A stretch of DNA of 64,000 nucleotides from Lachnospiraceae bacterium (lineage in GTDB: Bacteria > Bacillota > Clostridia > Lachnospirales > Lachnospiraceae), in NCBI GenBank assembly GCA_017465845.1, contig JAFTVH010000100.1:1-64000 (forward strand). The letters are read 5' to 3'. Positions 52,463-61,306 of this stretch are shown piece by piece (position 1 is the stretch's first letter; the number at the start of each line of letters is the position of its first letter). A program made the translations under genes and the position numbers. The notes under the pieces were generated by a model that saw nothing but the letters and a program-made list of their open reading frames with translations, ran no database searches and was not told the DNA's origin.

Positions 52463-53241
52463 TATAATTCCTCCGCAAAGTTCTTATCCAGCTTTGTGAA
52501 AACAAAGAATCCAATCACAAACACCAACAGGCTTGCACCACATGCCAGTAACAGATAATTGGTAGTAGGAATCATGCGATAGTACAGGATCTGATGGTAT
52601 ACTTCCACAATGGGAGTCATTGGATTTAATACAATCAGTTGACGGTATTGCTCAGGAATATATTCCATGTTGTACATTATTGGCGTGATATAAATCCATG
52701 CCATCATAATTACACCTACGATTTGTTCAAGGTCACGAAAATAAACGGTAATGCTTGATACGATAAAAGCAAGCCCAAGTGCAAGCAGATACTCCACTAC
52801 CATAATCAAAGGAAGATATAGTAAAGTCTGCACATTAAAGCCGAAGCCGGATACCAATACTGCCAGAAATACAATAATAAAACTCAGCAGCATATTCACA
52901 AATGTACTGGTAACATAAGCTATGGGGATTACTTCCCTGGGAAAATAAATCTTTTTTACCATATCCGCCTGGGCTCTGATACAGGTAGAACCTCCCTGAA
53001 CGGAAGAACTGAAGAATGTCCAGGGCATCATACCGATAATCAGGTATAAGTAGAACTTTTCTATATTTACTTTAAAAATTACAGAAAAGACTGCTGAATA
53101 GATAATTACCTGGCATAATGGATTGATGTATGTCCACAAAAAACCAAGGACAGAACCCTTGTAGCGCCCTCTGAGTTCTCTCCTTACCAGACTGTAAATC
53201 ATGTCGCGATATGCGTATATGTTTTTAATTCTTTGAATCAT
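52462..53241 (-). CDS. wzm: Polysaccharide ABC transporter permease
   Basis: Wzm forms the membrane channel of the ABC exporter. The 259-residue protein has about six hydrophobic segments, the family start VRRELRGRYKGSVLGFLWTYINPL near 22–45, and a C-terminal YRMIPTTNYLLLACGASLLVFVIGFFVF. Its stop touches the wzt start, the usual wzm–wzt coupling. I choose the ATG with AAAGG nine bases upstream; a longer frame to 53310 would add 23 residues not typical of the family. It is the first gene of the minus-strand operon. Confidence 0.92.
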   Translation of the reverse strand: MIQRIKNIYAYRDMIYSLVRRELRGRYKGSVLGFLWTYINPLCQVIIYSAVFSVIFKVNIEKFYLYLIIGMMPWTFFSSSVQGGSTCIRAQADMVKKIYFPREVIPIAYVTSTFVNMLLSFIIVFLAVLVSGFGFNVQTLLYLPLIMVVEYLLALGLAFIVSSITVYFRDLEQIVGVIMMAWIYITPIMYNMEYIPEQYRQLIVLNPMTPIVEVYHQILYYRMIPTTNYLLLACGASLLVFVIGFFVFTKLDKNFAEEL

Positions 53242-53345
53242 ATTATAAAACCTTTCGTAAATAGCTGATAATTTGTAATTATCAGTTACTTTTGTTACTC
53301 TTACTGTCAAAAAAGTAAAACTTATTATTTTTTTACATTCACCTC

Positions 53346-53374
53346 ATAATACCACACTTCAATAATATTTACAA
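53346..53374 (-). promoter_or_regulatory. Predicted promoter of the wzm–wzt–WsaE-like operon
   Basis: On the minus strand TTGTAA (53374–53369) and TATTAT (53351–53346) are 17 nt apart. Transcription would start near 53339, about 100 nt before wzm. No other promoter stands out in the operon. Confidence 0.6.
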
Positions 53375-53468
53375 ACACAAAATGAAATATTCCGCAATTA
53401 ACCTAAAAAATTAATATTTTAGTGTCACTTTTTGCCGGCTGGGGAAAACACAACTTTTCCCATTCACC

Positions 53469-53497
53469 TTGCAAACCCAATCCCCCTATGGTACACT
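53469..53497 (+). promoter_or_regulatory. Predicted promoter of the SNF2 helicase gene
   Basis: TTGCAA (53469–53474) and TACACT (53492–53497) are 17 nt apart, each 4 of 6 to consensus. The -10 lies in the left arm of the inverted repeat at 53488–53524. Confidence 0.45.
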
Positions 53498-53524
53498 ACA
53501 TTTATACCAAATGTAGTGTACCAT
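53488..53524 (+). promoter_or_regulatory. Perfect 16-bp inverted repeat, candidate operator
   Basis: ATGGTACACTACATTT (53488–53503), five bases, AAATGTAGTGTACCAT (53509–53524) is a perfect inverted repeat. No T run follows, and it overlaps a predicted -10 and start site, so an operator is more likely than a terminator. The cognate regulator is unknown; none is encoded next to it. Confidence 0.75.
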
Positions 53525-53618
53525 TTTCGAAGAATGACCGGTAGATAATTGCCAAATGCAATTACACGGCATAAAGTGGCTGTCAGCATAAAACAGCTGC
53601 CATTATAAAGGAGTCCCC

Positions 53619-56600
53619 ATGTTAACCCGCACCCGAATCCGAAGCCTCACCCATGCCTCATTCTACGCCAGAGGCCTGGATCTATACCTTACAAGCAAAG
53701 TAAAAGATTTAAAAATAGAAGAAAATTCCTTCGTGGATCACGTTCACACCCGTGTAAAGGGCAGTGGCACCAAGATGTACAATGTCAGCTTCAGTTACGA
53801 TACCGCCAAGGATACTGTTTTGAACTGCGACTGCAACTGCCCCGCATTTGCCAGCTATGACGGCTTATGCAAGCACCTTGTTGCCTCGCTTTTAAAATAC
53901 GCTGACAGAAAGCTGTCAGAAGCCGGAGCACAGGATCCTGCATCCGTTCCGGGCAGACAGATGGAGCTGGGTGAAGTTGCCGGGAACAGTGGCGGTAGTG
54001 GCAGCAGCGGCAGAAGCGGCAGTGGTAACGGCGGCAATGCCGATGTTGTTTCACAAGGCCGCCGTCGGCTCAGTGATTACCTTGGTCCTCAAGCGCCCAC
54101 CACCACCCCGGCCATGAAAATGCTCTTAGACAGACAGCAGGTCGTGCGGATCGCTCCGCTTATGCAGGACAACGTCTTTGGTCTGGTACGTCTGGAGCCG
54201 GCACTCGTTTGCCAGAAGGGAAAGGCCTTTGCCGAATTCCGGGTGGGTACTACACAGACATACGTGGTGAAAGACATCTTTGAATTTGTCGGAAGGATAC
54301 AGCGCGGGGCGGAGTATCAGTACGGTAAGAAACTGGAATTTGTGCATCTGCCGGAAGCATTTGATGCGAATTATCGGCCGCTGGTGCAGTTTGCCGGAGA
54401 CTGGGTCCGGGAAAATGAGCGCAGATATGTGCAGTCCTCCTATTATGGATATCATTCCTATTCACAGGCAAAGCTGCGCAGCATTCCGCTGTCCGGCAGT
54501 GAATTGGACAATTTCCTGGAAGCTGTAGGCAAGCTGCCTGTCCAGGTGACTGCTGACGGCGTGGACCTGGGTCAGTGCTGGCTGAGAGAGGCAGCACCTT
54601 TGCAGAAGCTTGTGATCAAGGGGCAGGATGGCGGCATTGAGGTGACCGAAGGGAAATTATGCCGATGCAGAGGGAACAGGTATCAGTATTCCTTTACCAA
54701 TAGCTGGATTTATAAGGAATCACTGGAAGAACTGAAGCAGATACAGGATTTTCAGGCATGTATGGATATGTTTGCAGAGAGAAAAGTATTTATTCAGAAG
54801 GAGGATGTGCCTGTATTTTGCCGCGATTTCCTGCCTGCGCTGGAAAAGCATTATCTCTGTGAAAGGAAAGATTTCTCAGAGCTTGATTTTGATATTAAAC
54901 CGGCTGTCTTCGAGATTTATCTCGATGCCCCCCAGGAGGATATGATTTCCTGTCGGGTGATTGCGGTATACGGAGAGCAGCGTTATAATGTATATGGTGA
55001 TAAAGAAGACATGGGCCAGCGTGACCTGCAGCGCGAGATTTTGACAGGGCAGGCAGTGGCTTCTTATTGTAATGCGTATGATGAAAGCACCATGTCCATG
55101 GTGATTCTGGATTCAGAGGAAATGATGTATGACTTCCTGACGGAAGGCATCCCTAAGATTCAGGAGTTAGGACAGGTGTTCATATCGGATGCTTTGAAGC
55201 GGATCAAGGTAAATGCTTCGCCCCGTATCAGTGTGGGCATTTCGTTAGATGGAGAGTTGCTGGAGCTTTCCCTTGTTTCGGAGGATATGTCCAGGGAGCA
55301 GCTTCTGGAGATTCTGAATAAATACGACAAGAAGAAAAAATATTATCGCCTGAAGAACGGAGAGTTTGTCAATGTGGCGGGAGATGGTCTGGAGACACTG
55401 TGGGAACTGAAGCAGGGAATGGGACTTTCCGATAAGCAGATGGCTCAGGAGACGATTGAACTGCCTAAGTACAGGGCACTTTTCCTGGACAGCGGCTTAA
55501 AGAGCCAGGAATCCATCCAGGCGGAGAAGGACCGTGCTTTCCGCGCGCTGGTGCGGAATATGAAGACGGTGGAGGATAACGACTTTGAGGTGCCTGAGTC
55601 TATGCAGGGAGTCCTCAGAGAGTACCAAAAGAAGGGATTTTTGTGGCTGAAGACATTGAAGAATAATGGTTTTGGCGGTATTCTGGCGGATGATATGGGA
55701 CTGGGGAAGACGCTGCAGGTGATTGCATTTCTTTGCTCGGAGTATGGAGCGGATGCAGTGGCGCAGGATGGGGGCACACAGCAAGCGGAAGGCCTCAATA
55801 CTGAGAGGCGCTGCCTGATCGTAACTCCTGCCTCCCTTGTATACAACTGGTACAATGAAATCCGGAGATTTGCCCCCGAGCTTCCGGCGGTCATGATCCT
55901 CGGCAATGCCCAGGAACGGATGCAGCTTATCACAGAGGCTCCCAAGCGTGCGATCCTGATCACATCATATGACCTTTTAAAAAGAGACATCGAGCACTAT
56001 GAGAAGCTGCGCTTCTTTTATCAGGTGATAGATGAAGCCCAGTTCATCAAGAACCACAGCACTCAGGCCGCCAGAGCGGTGAAAGCGATCAAATCCTCCT
56101 GCAGGCTGGCGCTCACCGGTACACCGGTGGAGAACAGATTAAGCGAATTATGGAGCATCTTCGATTACCTGATGCCGGGCTTCCTGTTCGGCTATCAGCG
56201 GTTCCGTGAGGAACTGGAAAGCCCTATTGTTCAGCAGCAGGATAAAGAAGCCATGGAACGTCTGCAGCGGATGATCCGTCCTTTCGTGCTTCGCAGGCTG
56301 AAAAAGGATGTGCTGAAAGACCTGCCTGATAAGCTGGAGGAAGAGATGTATGTCTGCCTGGAGGGCGAGCAGTTAAAGCTTTATGATGCCCATGTGAAGC
56401 GGCTGGCGCTGATGCTGGATAAACAGTCTGATGAAGAATTCAGGACCGGCAAGATTCAGATTTTGTCCGAACTGACCAGGCTCAGACAGCTTTGCTGTGA
56501 TCCGGCGCTTTTGTATGAGGGATATGAGGACGGCTCTGCCAAGGTGGATATGTGCATGGAACTGGTGCGCAATGCAGTGGGAAGCGGACATAAAATCCTG

Positions 56601-57050
56601 CTGTTTTCCCAGTTCACCTCCATGCTGGAGATTTTATGTGAAGAACTGGAGAATGCGGGCATTACTTACTATACGCTGACCGGTTCAACCAGCAAAGAGA
56701 GACGCCGGGAATTGGTAGAGCAGTTCAATCAGGACGATACTTCGGTGTTCTGTATTTCTCTGAAAGCAGGAGGTACGGGACTGAATCTGACGGCGGCAGA
56801 CATCGTCATTCATTACGATCCCTGGTGGAATCTGGCGGTGCAGAACCAGGCTACCGACCGTGCCCACCGCATCGGACAGCTCAATACGGTGACGGTATAT
56901 AAGCTGGTGACAAAGGGGACGATAGAAGAGAATATCATGCGCCTTCAGGATAAGAAACGAGAGCTGGCAGATCAGGTCCTGGGCGGTGAAGGCGTGGGAA
57001 GCGGAAGCTTTACGAAGGAAGAACTGAAAGAGATCATTGGATATCACTAG
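53619..57050 (+). CDS. SWIM zinc-finger SNF2-family helicase/ATPase
   Basis: The 1,143-residue protein has a SWIM zinc motif (CNCPAFASYDGLCKH, 72–86), a Gly/Ser-rich linker (about 122–140), a bacterial SNF2-associated middle region, and a full SNF2 ATPase. The ATPase shows DDMGLGKTLQ near 690, the DEAQ box near 803, LTGTPVENRLSELWSIFDYL, then the C-terminal helicase motifs LFSQFTSMLEIL, LKAGGTGLNLTAAD and QNQATDRAHRIGQ. Such proteins move along DNA and remodel protein–DNA complexes; the cellular role in Clostridia is unknown. A promoter with a large palindrome lies upstream. No restriction or methylase genes are adjacent, so a defence role is not supported. Confidence 0.93.
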   Translation: MLTRTRIRSLTHASFYARGLDLYLTSKVKDLKIEENSFVDHVHTRVKGSGTKMYNVSFSYDTAKDTVLNCDCNCPAFASYDGLCKHLVASLLKYADRKLSEAGAQDPASVPGRQMELGEVAGNSGGSGSSGRSGSGNGGNADVVSQGRRRLSDYLGPQAPTTTPAMKMLLDRQQVVRIAPLMQDNVFGLVRLEPALVCQKGKAFAEFRVGTTQTYVVKDIFEFVGRIQRGAEYQYGKKLEFVHLPEAFDANYRPLVQFAGDWVRENERRYVQSSYYGYHSYSQAKLRSIPLSGSELDNFLEAVGKLPVQVTADGVDLGQCWLREAAPLQKLVIKGQDGGIEVTEGKLCRCRGNRYQYSFTNSWIYKESLEELKQIQDFQACMDMFAERKVFIQKEDVPVFCRDFLPALEKHYLCERKDFSELDFDIKPAVFEIYLDAPQEDMISCRVIAVYGEQRYNVYGDKEDMGQRDLQREILTGQAVASYCNAYDESTMSMVILDSEEMMYDFLTEGIPKIQELGQVFISDALKRIKVNASPRISVGISLDGELLELSLVSEDMSREQLLEILNKYDKKKKYYRLKNGEFVNVAGDGLETLWELKQGMGLSDKQMAQETIELPKYRALFLDSGLKSQESIQAEKDRAFRALVRNMKTVEDNDFEVPESMQGVLREYQKKGFLWLKTLKNNGFGGILADDMGLGKTLQVIAFLCSEYGADAVAQDGGTQQAEGLNTERRCLIVTPASLVYNWYNEIRRFAPELPAVMILGNAQERMQLITEAPKRAILITSYDLLKRDIEHYEKLRFFYQVIDEAQFIKNHSTQAARAVKAIKSSCRLALTGTPVENRLSELWSIFDYLMPGFLFGYQRFREELESPIVQQQDKEAMERLQRMIRPFVLRRLKKDVLKDLPDKLEEEMYVCLEGEQLKLYDAHVKRLALMLDKQSDEEFRTGKIQILSELTRLRQLCCDPALLYEGYEDGSAKVDMCMELVRNAVGSGHKILLFSQFTSMLEILCEELENAGITYYTLTGSTSKERRRELVEQFNQDDTSVFCISLKAGGTGLNLTAADIVIHYDPWWNLAVQNQATDRAHRIGQLNTVTVYKLVTKGTIEENIMRLQDKKRELADQVLGGEGVGSGSFTKEELKEIIGYH

Positions 57051-57072
57051 AGAATGAGGGAGCAAATTGAGT

Positions 57073-58533
57073 ATGAAAAGTAAAACAGAGAAAATTGCAG
57101 CAGCGTGTCTATTGATTCTGCTGATCATCAACCTGCTTCCCATCATATACCTGGGCAGATTCAACCACCCCACCGGGGATGATTATTATTACGGCGCAGA
57201 AGCCCACATAGTCTGGGAGAAAACAGGTTCTGTCATAGAAACGATCAAAGAAGCCTTAAAAGGTGCAGCTTATGATTATCAGACATGGCAGGGAACTTAT
57301 TCCGCCATGGTTCTGATGCGGCTGCAGCCCACTGTATTCAGTGAAAGTGCCTATCATTGGGTGACTTTTGTGATCCTGCTTTTATTGACAGGAGGTATTT
57401 TTTACCTGTTAAAGCCTGTTATCTGCAGGTGGCTTGGAGGAAGCAGTGCTTCCTGGATAGCCATTGCCTCCGTGCTGACATTACTTGCGGTGCAGACGGT
57501 TCCCACACCGGCTGAGAGCATGTTCTGGTATAACGGATCCATGTATTACACCGGGTATCTGGCAGTAACCTTTTTCTTCTGGGGAAAGCTTTTGCGGTAT
57601 CTGTTACAGCCAAGGATTCGGGATATACTATATATGGCGATACTGGCTGTATTTCTGGCAGGAGGCAACTATATTTCGCTGCTGCCGGGTATGATTCTGC
57701 TGGTGATTGTTGCATTATGGCTGCTTTATAAAAAAGATAAAAAGAGAGGCATCGGTATTGCCATCGTTACAGTGGCCATCCTGGCAGGATTTATAGTGAA
57801 TGCCATGGCACCGGGAAATGCGGTAAGGCAGAGCGATATGTGGAAGATTCCTGCATGGAAAGCAGTTATCAAGTCTCTCCTTCAGGGAGTGCGGTATCTG
57901 GTGGCCTGGGTGGGGCCCGGGTGGCTTTCTGCAGCAGTGGTCATCACGCCGTTTTTGCTTAAGATATATGGAAAGACTGATTTGGGGTTCCGTTATCCTG
58001 TAATTGTTTTGGGACTTATCTATGGTATCTTTTGTTCGGCGTCCTGTCCGACCTTTTATACTATGAACTCTACCGGGCCAGCCAGAGCAGTGGCAGTATG
58101 CTACTATGGTTTTATTCTGTTCACTTTTGCAGCATATGGATATGTTCTGGGATATTTTTATCAGAGAGTGCTGCCCCGGGTACGGGAAGGTTATAAACTA
58201 CCTAAAATATCCGGGACTGTGATGAGCGCTGCCATATTAACAGCCCTGTTGCTGATTCAGGCAGCAAACGGCAGCCTTGCAGAGACCACGTCGGTAAAAT
58301 CGTTTCAGTCCATCATATCGGGAGAAGCAGCTGCCTATGAGCAGGAATATCTGGAGCGGCTTGCCATCCTGGAGGATGATACGGTGGAGGATGCTGTGTT
58401 GCCGCCATATGAGAACCGACCGCAATTTTTGTATGTAGGTGACCTGGCAGTGGACCCTCAGGAGCCTGCAAATCAAAAGGTAGCCCTCTTTTATGACAAG
58501 AAAACAGTGTCTGTTTATTGTGCTGAGGAATAA
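57073..58533 (+). CDS. DUF6056-type polytopic membrane protein (GT-C-like)
   Basis: The 486-residue protein has about ten membrane helices and an early motif FNHPTGDDYYYGAEAH (about 31–46) with paired Asp residues, followed by ESMFWYNGSMYYTGYLA and GGNYISLLPGMILL. These are features of DUF6056 proteins, which resemble GT-C glycosyltransferases that use lipid-linked sugars. The function is not established. I choose the ATG two codons after a TTG; GAGGGA lies upstream. It follows the helicase gene by 22 bp and precedes a sugar-nucleotide dehydratase. Confidence 0.78.
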   Translation: MKSKTEKIAAACLLILLIINLLPIIYLGRFNHPTGDDYYYGAEAHIVWEKTGSVIETIKEALKGAAYDYQTWQGTYSAMVLMRLQPTVFSESAYHWVTFVILLLLTGGIFYLLKPVICRWLGGSSASWIAIASVLTLLAVQTVPTPAESMFWYNGSMYYTGYLAVTFFFWGKLLRYLLQPRIRDILYMAILAVFLAGGNYISLLPGMILLVIVALWLLYKKDKKRGIGIAIVTVAILAGFIVNAMAPGNAVRQSDMWKIPAWKAVIKSLLQGVRYLVAWVGPGWLSAAVVITPFLLKIYGKTDLGFRYPVIVLGLIYGIFCSASCPTFYTMNSTGPARAVAVCYYGFILFTFAAYGYVLGYFYQRVLPRVREGYKLPKISGTVMSAAILTALLLIQAANGSLAETTSVKSFQSIISGEAAAYEQEYLERLAILEDDTVEDAVLPPYENRPQFLYVGDLAVDPQEPANQKVALFYDKKTVSVYCAEE

Positions 58534-58578
58534 AATGTGATAAAATAACAATAATGGCATTCGGACAGGAGGAAAAAA

Positions 58579-59574
58579 ATGTTAAATAATAAATCAATTT
58601 TAATCACCGGTGGAACCGGCAGCTTCGGAAAAGCTTTTACCAGATACGTGTTGGAGAATTATGATCCGAAGAAAATCATCATTTATTCCAGAGATGAATT
58701 CAAGCAGTTCATCATGCAGAATGAATTTAAAGAGCATGCTGATAAGCTTCGTTTCTTTATCGGTGATGTACGTGACAAGGAGAGACTGACCCGTGCTTTT
58801 GAAGGCGTAGACTATGTCATCCATGCAGCAGCCTTAAAGCAGGTACCTGCCTGTGAGTACAACCCGGCAGAGGCTATCAAGACCAATATCAACGGTGCGC
58901 AGAACGTCATTGATGCAGCACTGGATACCGGCGTGAAGAAGGTGGTAGCTCTTTCTACAGATAAGGCAGTCAATCCGGTCAATCTGTATGGCGGTACCAA
59001 GCTGGTATCAGATAAACTGTTCATCGCAGCCAATGCTTATGCAGGCAGTAAGGATGTTTGCTTCTCTATCGTACGTTACGGTAACGTGGCAGGCAGCCGC
59101 GGTTCTGTCATCCCGTTTTTTCATAATATTATCAAGAACGGTGGTACCGAGCTTCCTATCACAGACTATCGCATGACACGTTTCTGGATCAGTCTGCGTC
59201 AGGGTGTGGAACTCGTTATCAAGGCATTGGAAGAAGCTAAGGGCGGCGAGACCTTTATTTCCAAGATTCCTTCCTTCAAGATTACAGATCTGGCACAGGC
59301 CATGCTGCCCGGCTGCAAGATGCCTGAGGTAGGTATCCGTGAAGGAGAGAAGCTGCACGAAATCATGGTAACCGTGGAAGATTCCATGACGACATACGAG
59401 TACGATAAGCATTACATCGTATATCCCCAGATGGTATGGAGTGCTCACAGAAAATGCACCCCTACAGGTAAGAAAGTTCCGGAAGGATTTTCCTACAGCT
59501 CCGGCAACAATACAGAGTGGCTGAGCGTAGAGCAGATCAAGGAGCTTTTAAAGGACGTAGATCTGGAGAAATAG
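58579..59574 (+). CDS. UDP-GlcNAc 4,6-dehydratase, PseB-like (short, soluble SDR)
   Basis: PseB-type enzymes make UDP-4-keto-6-deoxy-AltNAc from UDP-GlcNAc; related short dehydratases serve QuiNAc or FucNAc pathways. The 331-residue protein has GGTGSFG (11–17), VIHAAALKQVPACEYNP (80–96), and the catalytic STDK (126–129) with Tyr137 and Lys141 in NLYGGTK, plus a C-terminal HRKCTPTGKKVPEGF typical of PseB/CapE-like enzymes. No PseC, PseH or PseI partners are in the window, so pseudaminic acid synthesis is not supported here. AGGAGG lies before the ATG. It is followed by two Dpm1-like transferases. Confidence 0.88.
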   Translation: MLNNKSILITGGTGSFGKAFTRYVLENYDPKKIIIYSRDEFKQFIMQNEFKEHADKLRFFIGDVRDKERLTRAFEGVDYVIHAAALKQVPACEYNPAEAIKTNINGAQNVIDAALDTGVKKVVALSTDKAVNPVNLYGGTKLVSDKLFIAANAYAGSKDVCFSIVRYGNVAGSRGSVIPFFHNIIKNGGTELPITDYRMTRFWISLRQGVELVIKALEEAKGGETFISKIPSFKITDLAQAMLPGCKMPEVGIREGEKLHEIMVTVEDSMTTYEYDKHYIVYPQMVWSAHRKCTPTGKKVPEGFSYSSGNNTEWLSVEQIKELLKDVDLEK

Positions 59575-59586
59575 GAGAAAACGATA

Positions 59587-60525
59587 ATGGATAAAATTGC
59601 AGTGTTGATTCCCTGCTATAATGAGGAGCAGACCATTGGGAAAGTGGTGCGGGATGTGCGTGAGGCATTGCCGGAAGCGGTCGTGTATGTCTATGATAAT
59701 AATTCAAAGGACCGCACGGTAGAAGTTGCGACAGAGGCCGGAGCAATCATACGTCATGAATATAAGCAGGGTAAGGGCAATGTCATTCGCCGTATGTTCA
59801 GAGAGATTGACGCTCAGTGCTATCTGATGATTGACGGAGATGATACGTATCCTCTTGACTGCGCAAGGGAAATGGTGGACAGGGTACTGAAATATCATGC
59901 TGATATGGTAGTGGGTGACAGGCTTTCTTCCACCTACTTTACGGAAAATAAGCGTCCTTTCCACAATTTCGGCAACAGTCTCATGCGTTTTGGAATCAAC
60001 ACGCTGTTTCGTTCTGAGATTAAAGATATTATGACAGGTTACCGGGCATTCGGATATGAATTTGTGAAGACGTTCCCGGTGGTATCACAGGGCTTCGAAA
60101 TTGAAACGGAGATGACGATTCATGCAGTGAATTATCATATGCAGGTAGACAATGTCATTGTAGAGTATCGTGACCGCCCGGAGGGCAGCGAGTCCAAGCT
60201 GAATACCTACAGTGACGGCCTGAGAGTCATCCGTAAGATGCTGCAGCTGTACAAGAATTATAAGCCTATGCAGTTTTTCGGAATTCTGGGAGGCTTGCTT
60301 ATCATCATTGCTGTAATTCTGTTCCTGCCCATTTTATTGGAATATTTTACTACGGGTCTGGTACCCAGATTCCCGACACTGATCGTGTGCGGATTTATGG
60401 TGCTGGCGGCAATTTTGTCTTTCTTTGCGGGCATGATTCTGGAAGTCATGTGTGCAAAGGACAGAAGAGATTTCGAGTATCGTCTGAACAGGACATGCAG
60501 TGACAGAAGGGAAAAGGAAAGCTGA
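59587..60525 (+). CDS. Dpm1-like polyprenyl-phosphate glycosyltransferase (GT2) with two C-terminal helices
   Basis: The 312-residue protein has IAVLIPCYNEEQTIGKVV, VYDNNSKDRTVEVA, QGKGNVIRRMF and the metal motif MIDGDDTYPLD near 80–90. DIMTGYRAFGYEFVK and GFEIETEMTIHA follow, as in dolichol-phosphate-mannose synthase relatives. Two membrane helices near 235 and 265 end the protein. It should make a polyprenyl-phosphate-linked sugar for use by a GT-C enzyme outside. It is 12 bp after the dehydratase gene and just precedes a second Dpm1-like gene. Confidence 0.9.
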   Translation: MDKIAVLIPCYNEEQTIGKVVRDVREALPEAVVYVYDNNSKDRTVEVATEAGAIIRHEYKQGKGNVIRRMFREIDAQCYLMIDGDDTYPLDCAREMVDRVLKYHADMVVGDRLSSTYFTENKRPFHNFGNSLMRFGINTLFRSEIKDIMTGYRAFGYEFVKTFPVVSQGFEIETEMTIHAVNYHMQVDNVIVEYRDRPEGSESKLNTYSDGLRVIRKMLQLYKNYKPMQFFGILGGLLIIIAVILFLPILLEYFTTGLVPRFPTLIVCGFMVLAAILSFFAGMILEVMCAKDRRDFEYRLNRTCSDRREKES

Positions 60526-60526
60526 G

Positions 60527-61252
60527 ATGGAACTGACGATTATTTTTCCGGTACTAAATGAGAAGAAACGTCTGGAGAGCGGGATTACCAGAACGGTGGA
60601 ATATCTGAAAAAGATTGCATTTGATGATTATGAAATCATCATTGTAGACAATGGCTCAGAAGATGAGACGCCACAGATTGCAAAAAGGCTTTGTGAGACC
60701 TATCCCAAGGTGCGTTTTGAGAAGATCAATGTGCGTGGAGTGGGTGCCGCTTTCCGCAGGGGAGTGGAGCAGAGCCGCGGCGAAATTGTAGGATATATGG
60801 ATATCGACTTATCCACCAATATCAAGCATCTGGGAGAGGCTATCCACATTTTTAGGGTGAATCCGGAAGTGGAATACATCAATGGCAGCCGTTTTGCCAG
60901 AGAATCGGATACCCAGGGAAGAAAATGGTATCGTAAGATTACGTCTCAGGGATTGCTGATTTTATTGAAGCTGTTCCTGGGAATGAAGAGTACGGATGCC
61001 ATCTGTGGATTTACTTTTGCAAGAAGAGACAAAGTACTGGAGCTGGTAGGGGCGAATAGTCATGATAACGGCTGGTTTTATATGATAGAGTTCCTGCTTC
61101 GGGCAGAGAAGCGCGGTATCAAGGTGCTGGACTACCCGGTGGAATGGCAGGAGGATTATAATACCACAGTGAAGGTATTCAAGACGATCTGTAATTATAT
61201 GGTACAGATCAGCAGGCTGTGGGTTGAATTCTATGTTAAGAAGCATGTTTAA
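60527..61252 (+). CDS. Dpm1-like glycosyltransferase (GT2), soluble form
   Basis: The 241-residue protein has LTIIFPVLNEKKRLESGI, IIVDNGSEDETPQIAK, RGVGAAFRRGVEQSRG and DIDLSTNIKHLGEA near 86–99 in place of a strict DxD. NGSRFARESDTQGRKW and AICGFTFARRDKV follow. It lacks the terminal helices of its neighbour. I choose the ATG with AAGGA about nine bases upstream; a GTG at 60500 would overlap the previous gene. The pair may act together or supply two lipid-linked sugars. Confidence 0.85.
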   Translation: MELTIIFPVLNEKKRLESGITRTVEYLKKIAFDDYEIIIVDNGSEDETPQIAKRLCETYPKVRFEKINVRGVGAAFRRGVEQSRGEIVGYMDIDLSTNIKHLGEAIHIFRVNPEVEYINGSRFARESDTQGRKWYRKITSQGLLILLKLFLGMKSTDAICGFTFARRDKVLELVGANSHDNGWFYMIEFLLRAEKRGIKVLDYPVEWQEDYNTTVKVFKTICNYMVQISRLWVEFYVKKHV

Positions 61253-61255
61253 GTG

Positions 61256-61284
61256 TTTTGCGAAGGGCGCGTTTGAACTGTTAC
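61256..61284 (+). repeat. Dispersed intergenic repeat, partial copy 2
   Basis: TTTTGCGAAGGGCGCGTTTG followed by AACTGTTAC matches blocks of the repeat seen on the minus strand at 7607–7690 (TTTGCGAATGGGCGCG and AACTGTTAC). It lies in the 54-bp gap between two convergent genes. Confidence 0.55.
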
Positions 61285-61306
61285 GTTTTGCTGCAGGGCG
61301 CAATTG

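Larger units (their letters stand above)
53242..53618. other. Divergent promoter region between wzm and the SNF2 helicase gene
   Basis: These 377 bp contain no gene. They hold a predicted minus-strand promoter for wzm (53346–53374) and a predicted plus-strand promoter for the helicase gene (53469–53497) overlapped by a long perfect inverted repeat. Confidence 0.7.

Noticed and set aside
53488..53524. Invertible phase-variation promoter
   Set aside because: The arms are only five bases apart, so there is no segment to invert, and no recombinase gene is adjacent.
53619..57050. SNF2 helicase as part of a phage-defence system
   Set aside because: No methylase, nuclease, or other defence-associated gene is next to it; neighbours are glycan genes.
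58579..59574. Pseudaminic acid biosynthesis locus
   Set aside because: Only a PseB-like first enzyme is present; PseC, PseH, PseG, PseI and PseF are absent from the window.
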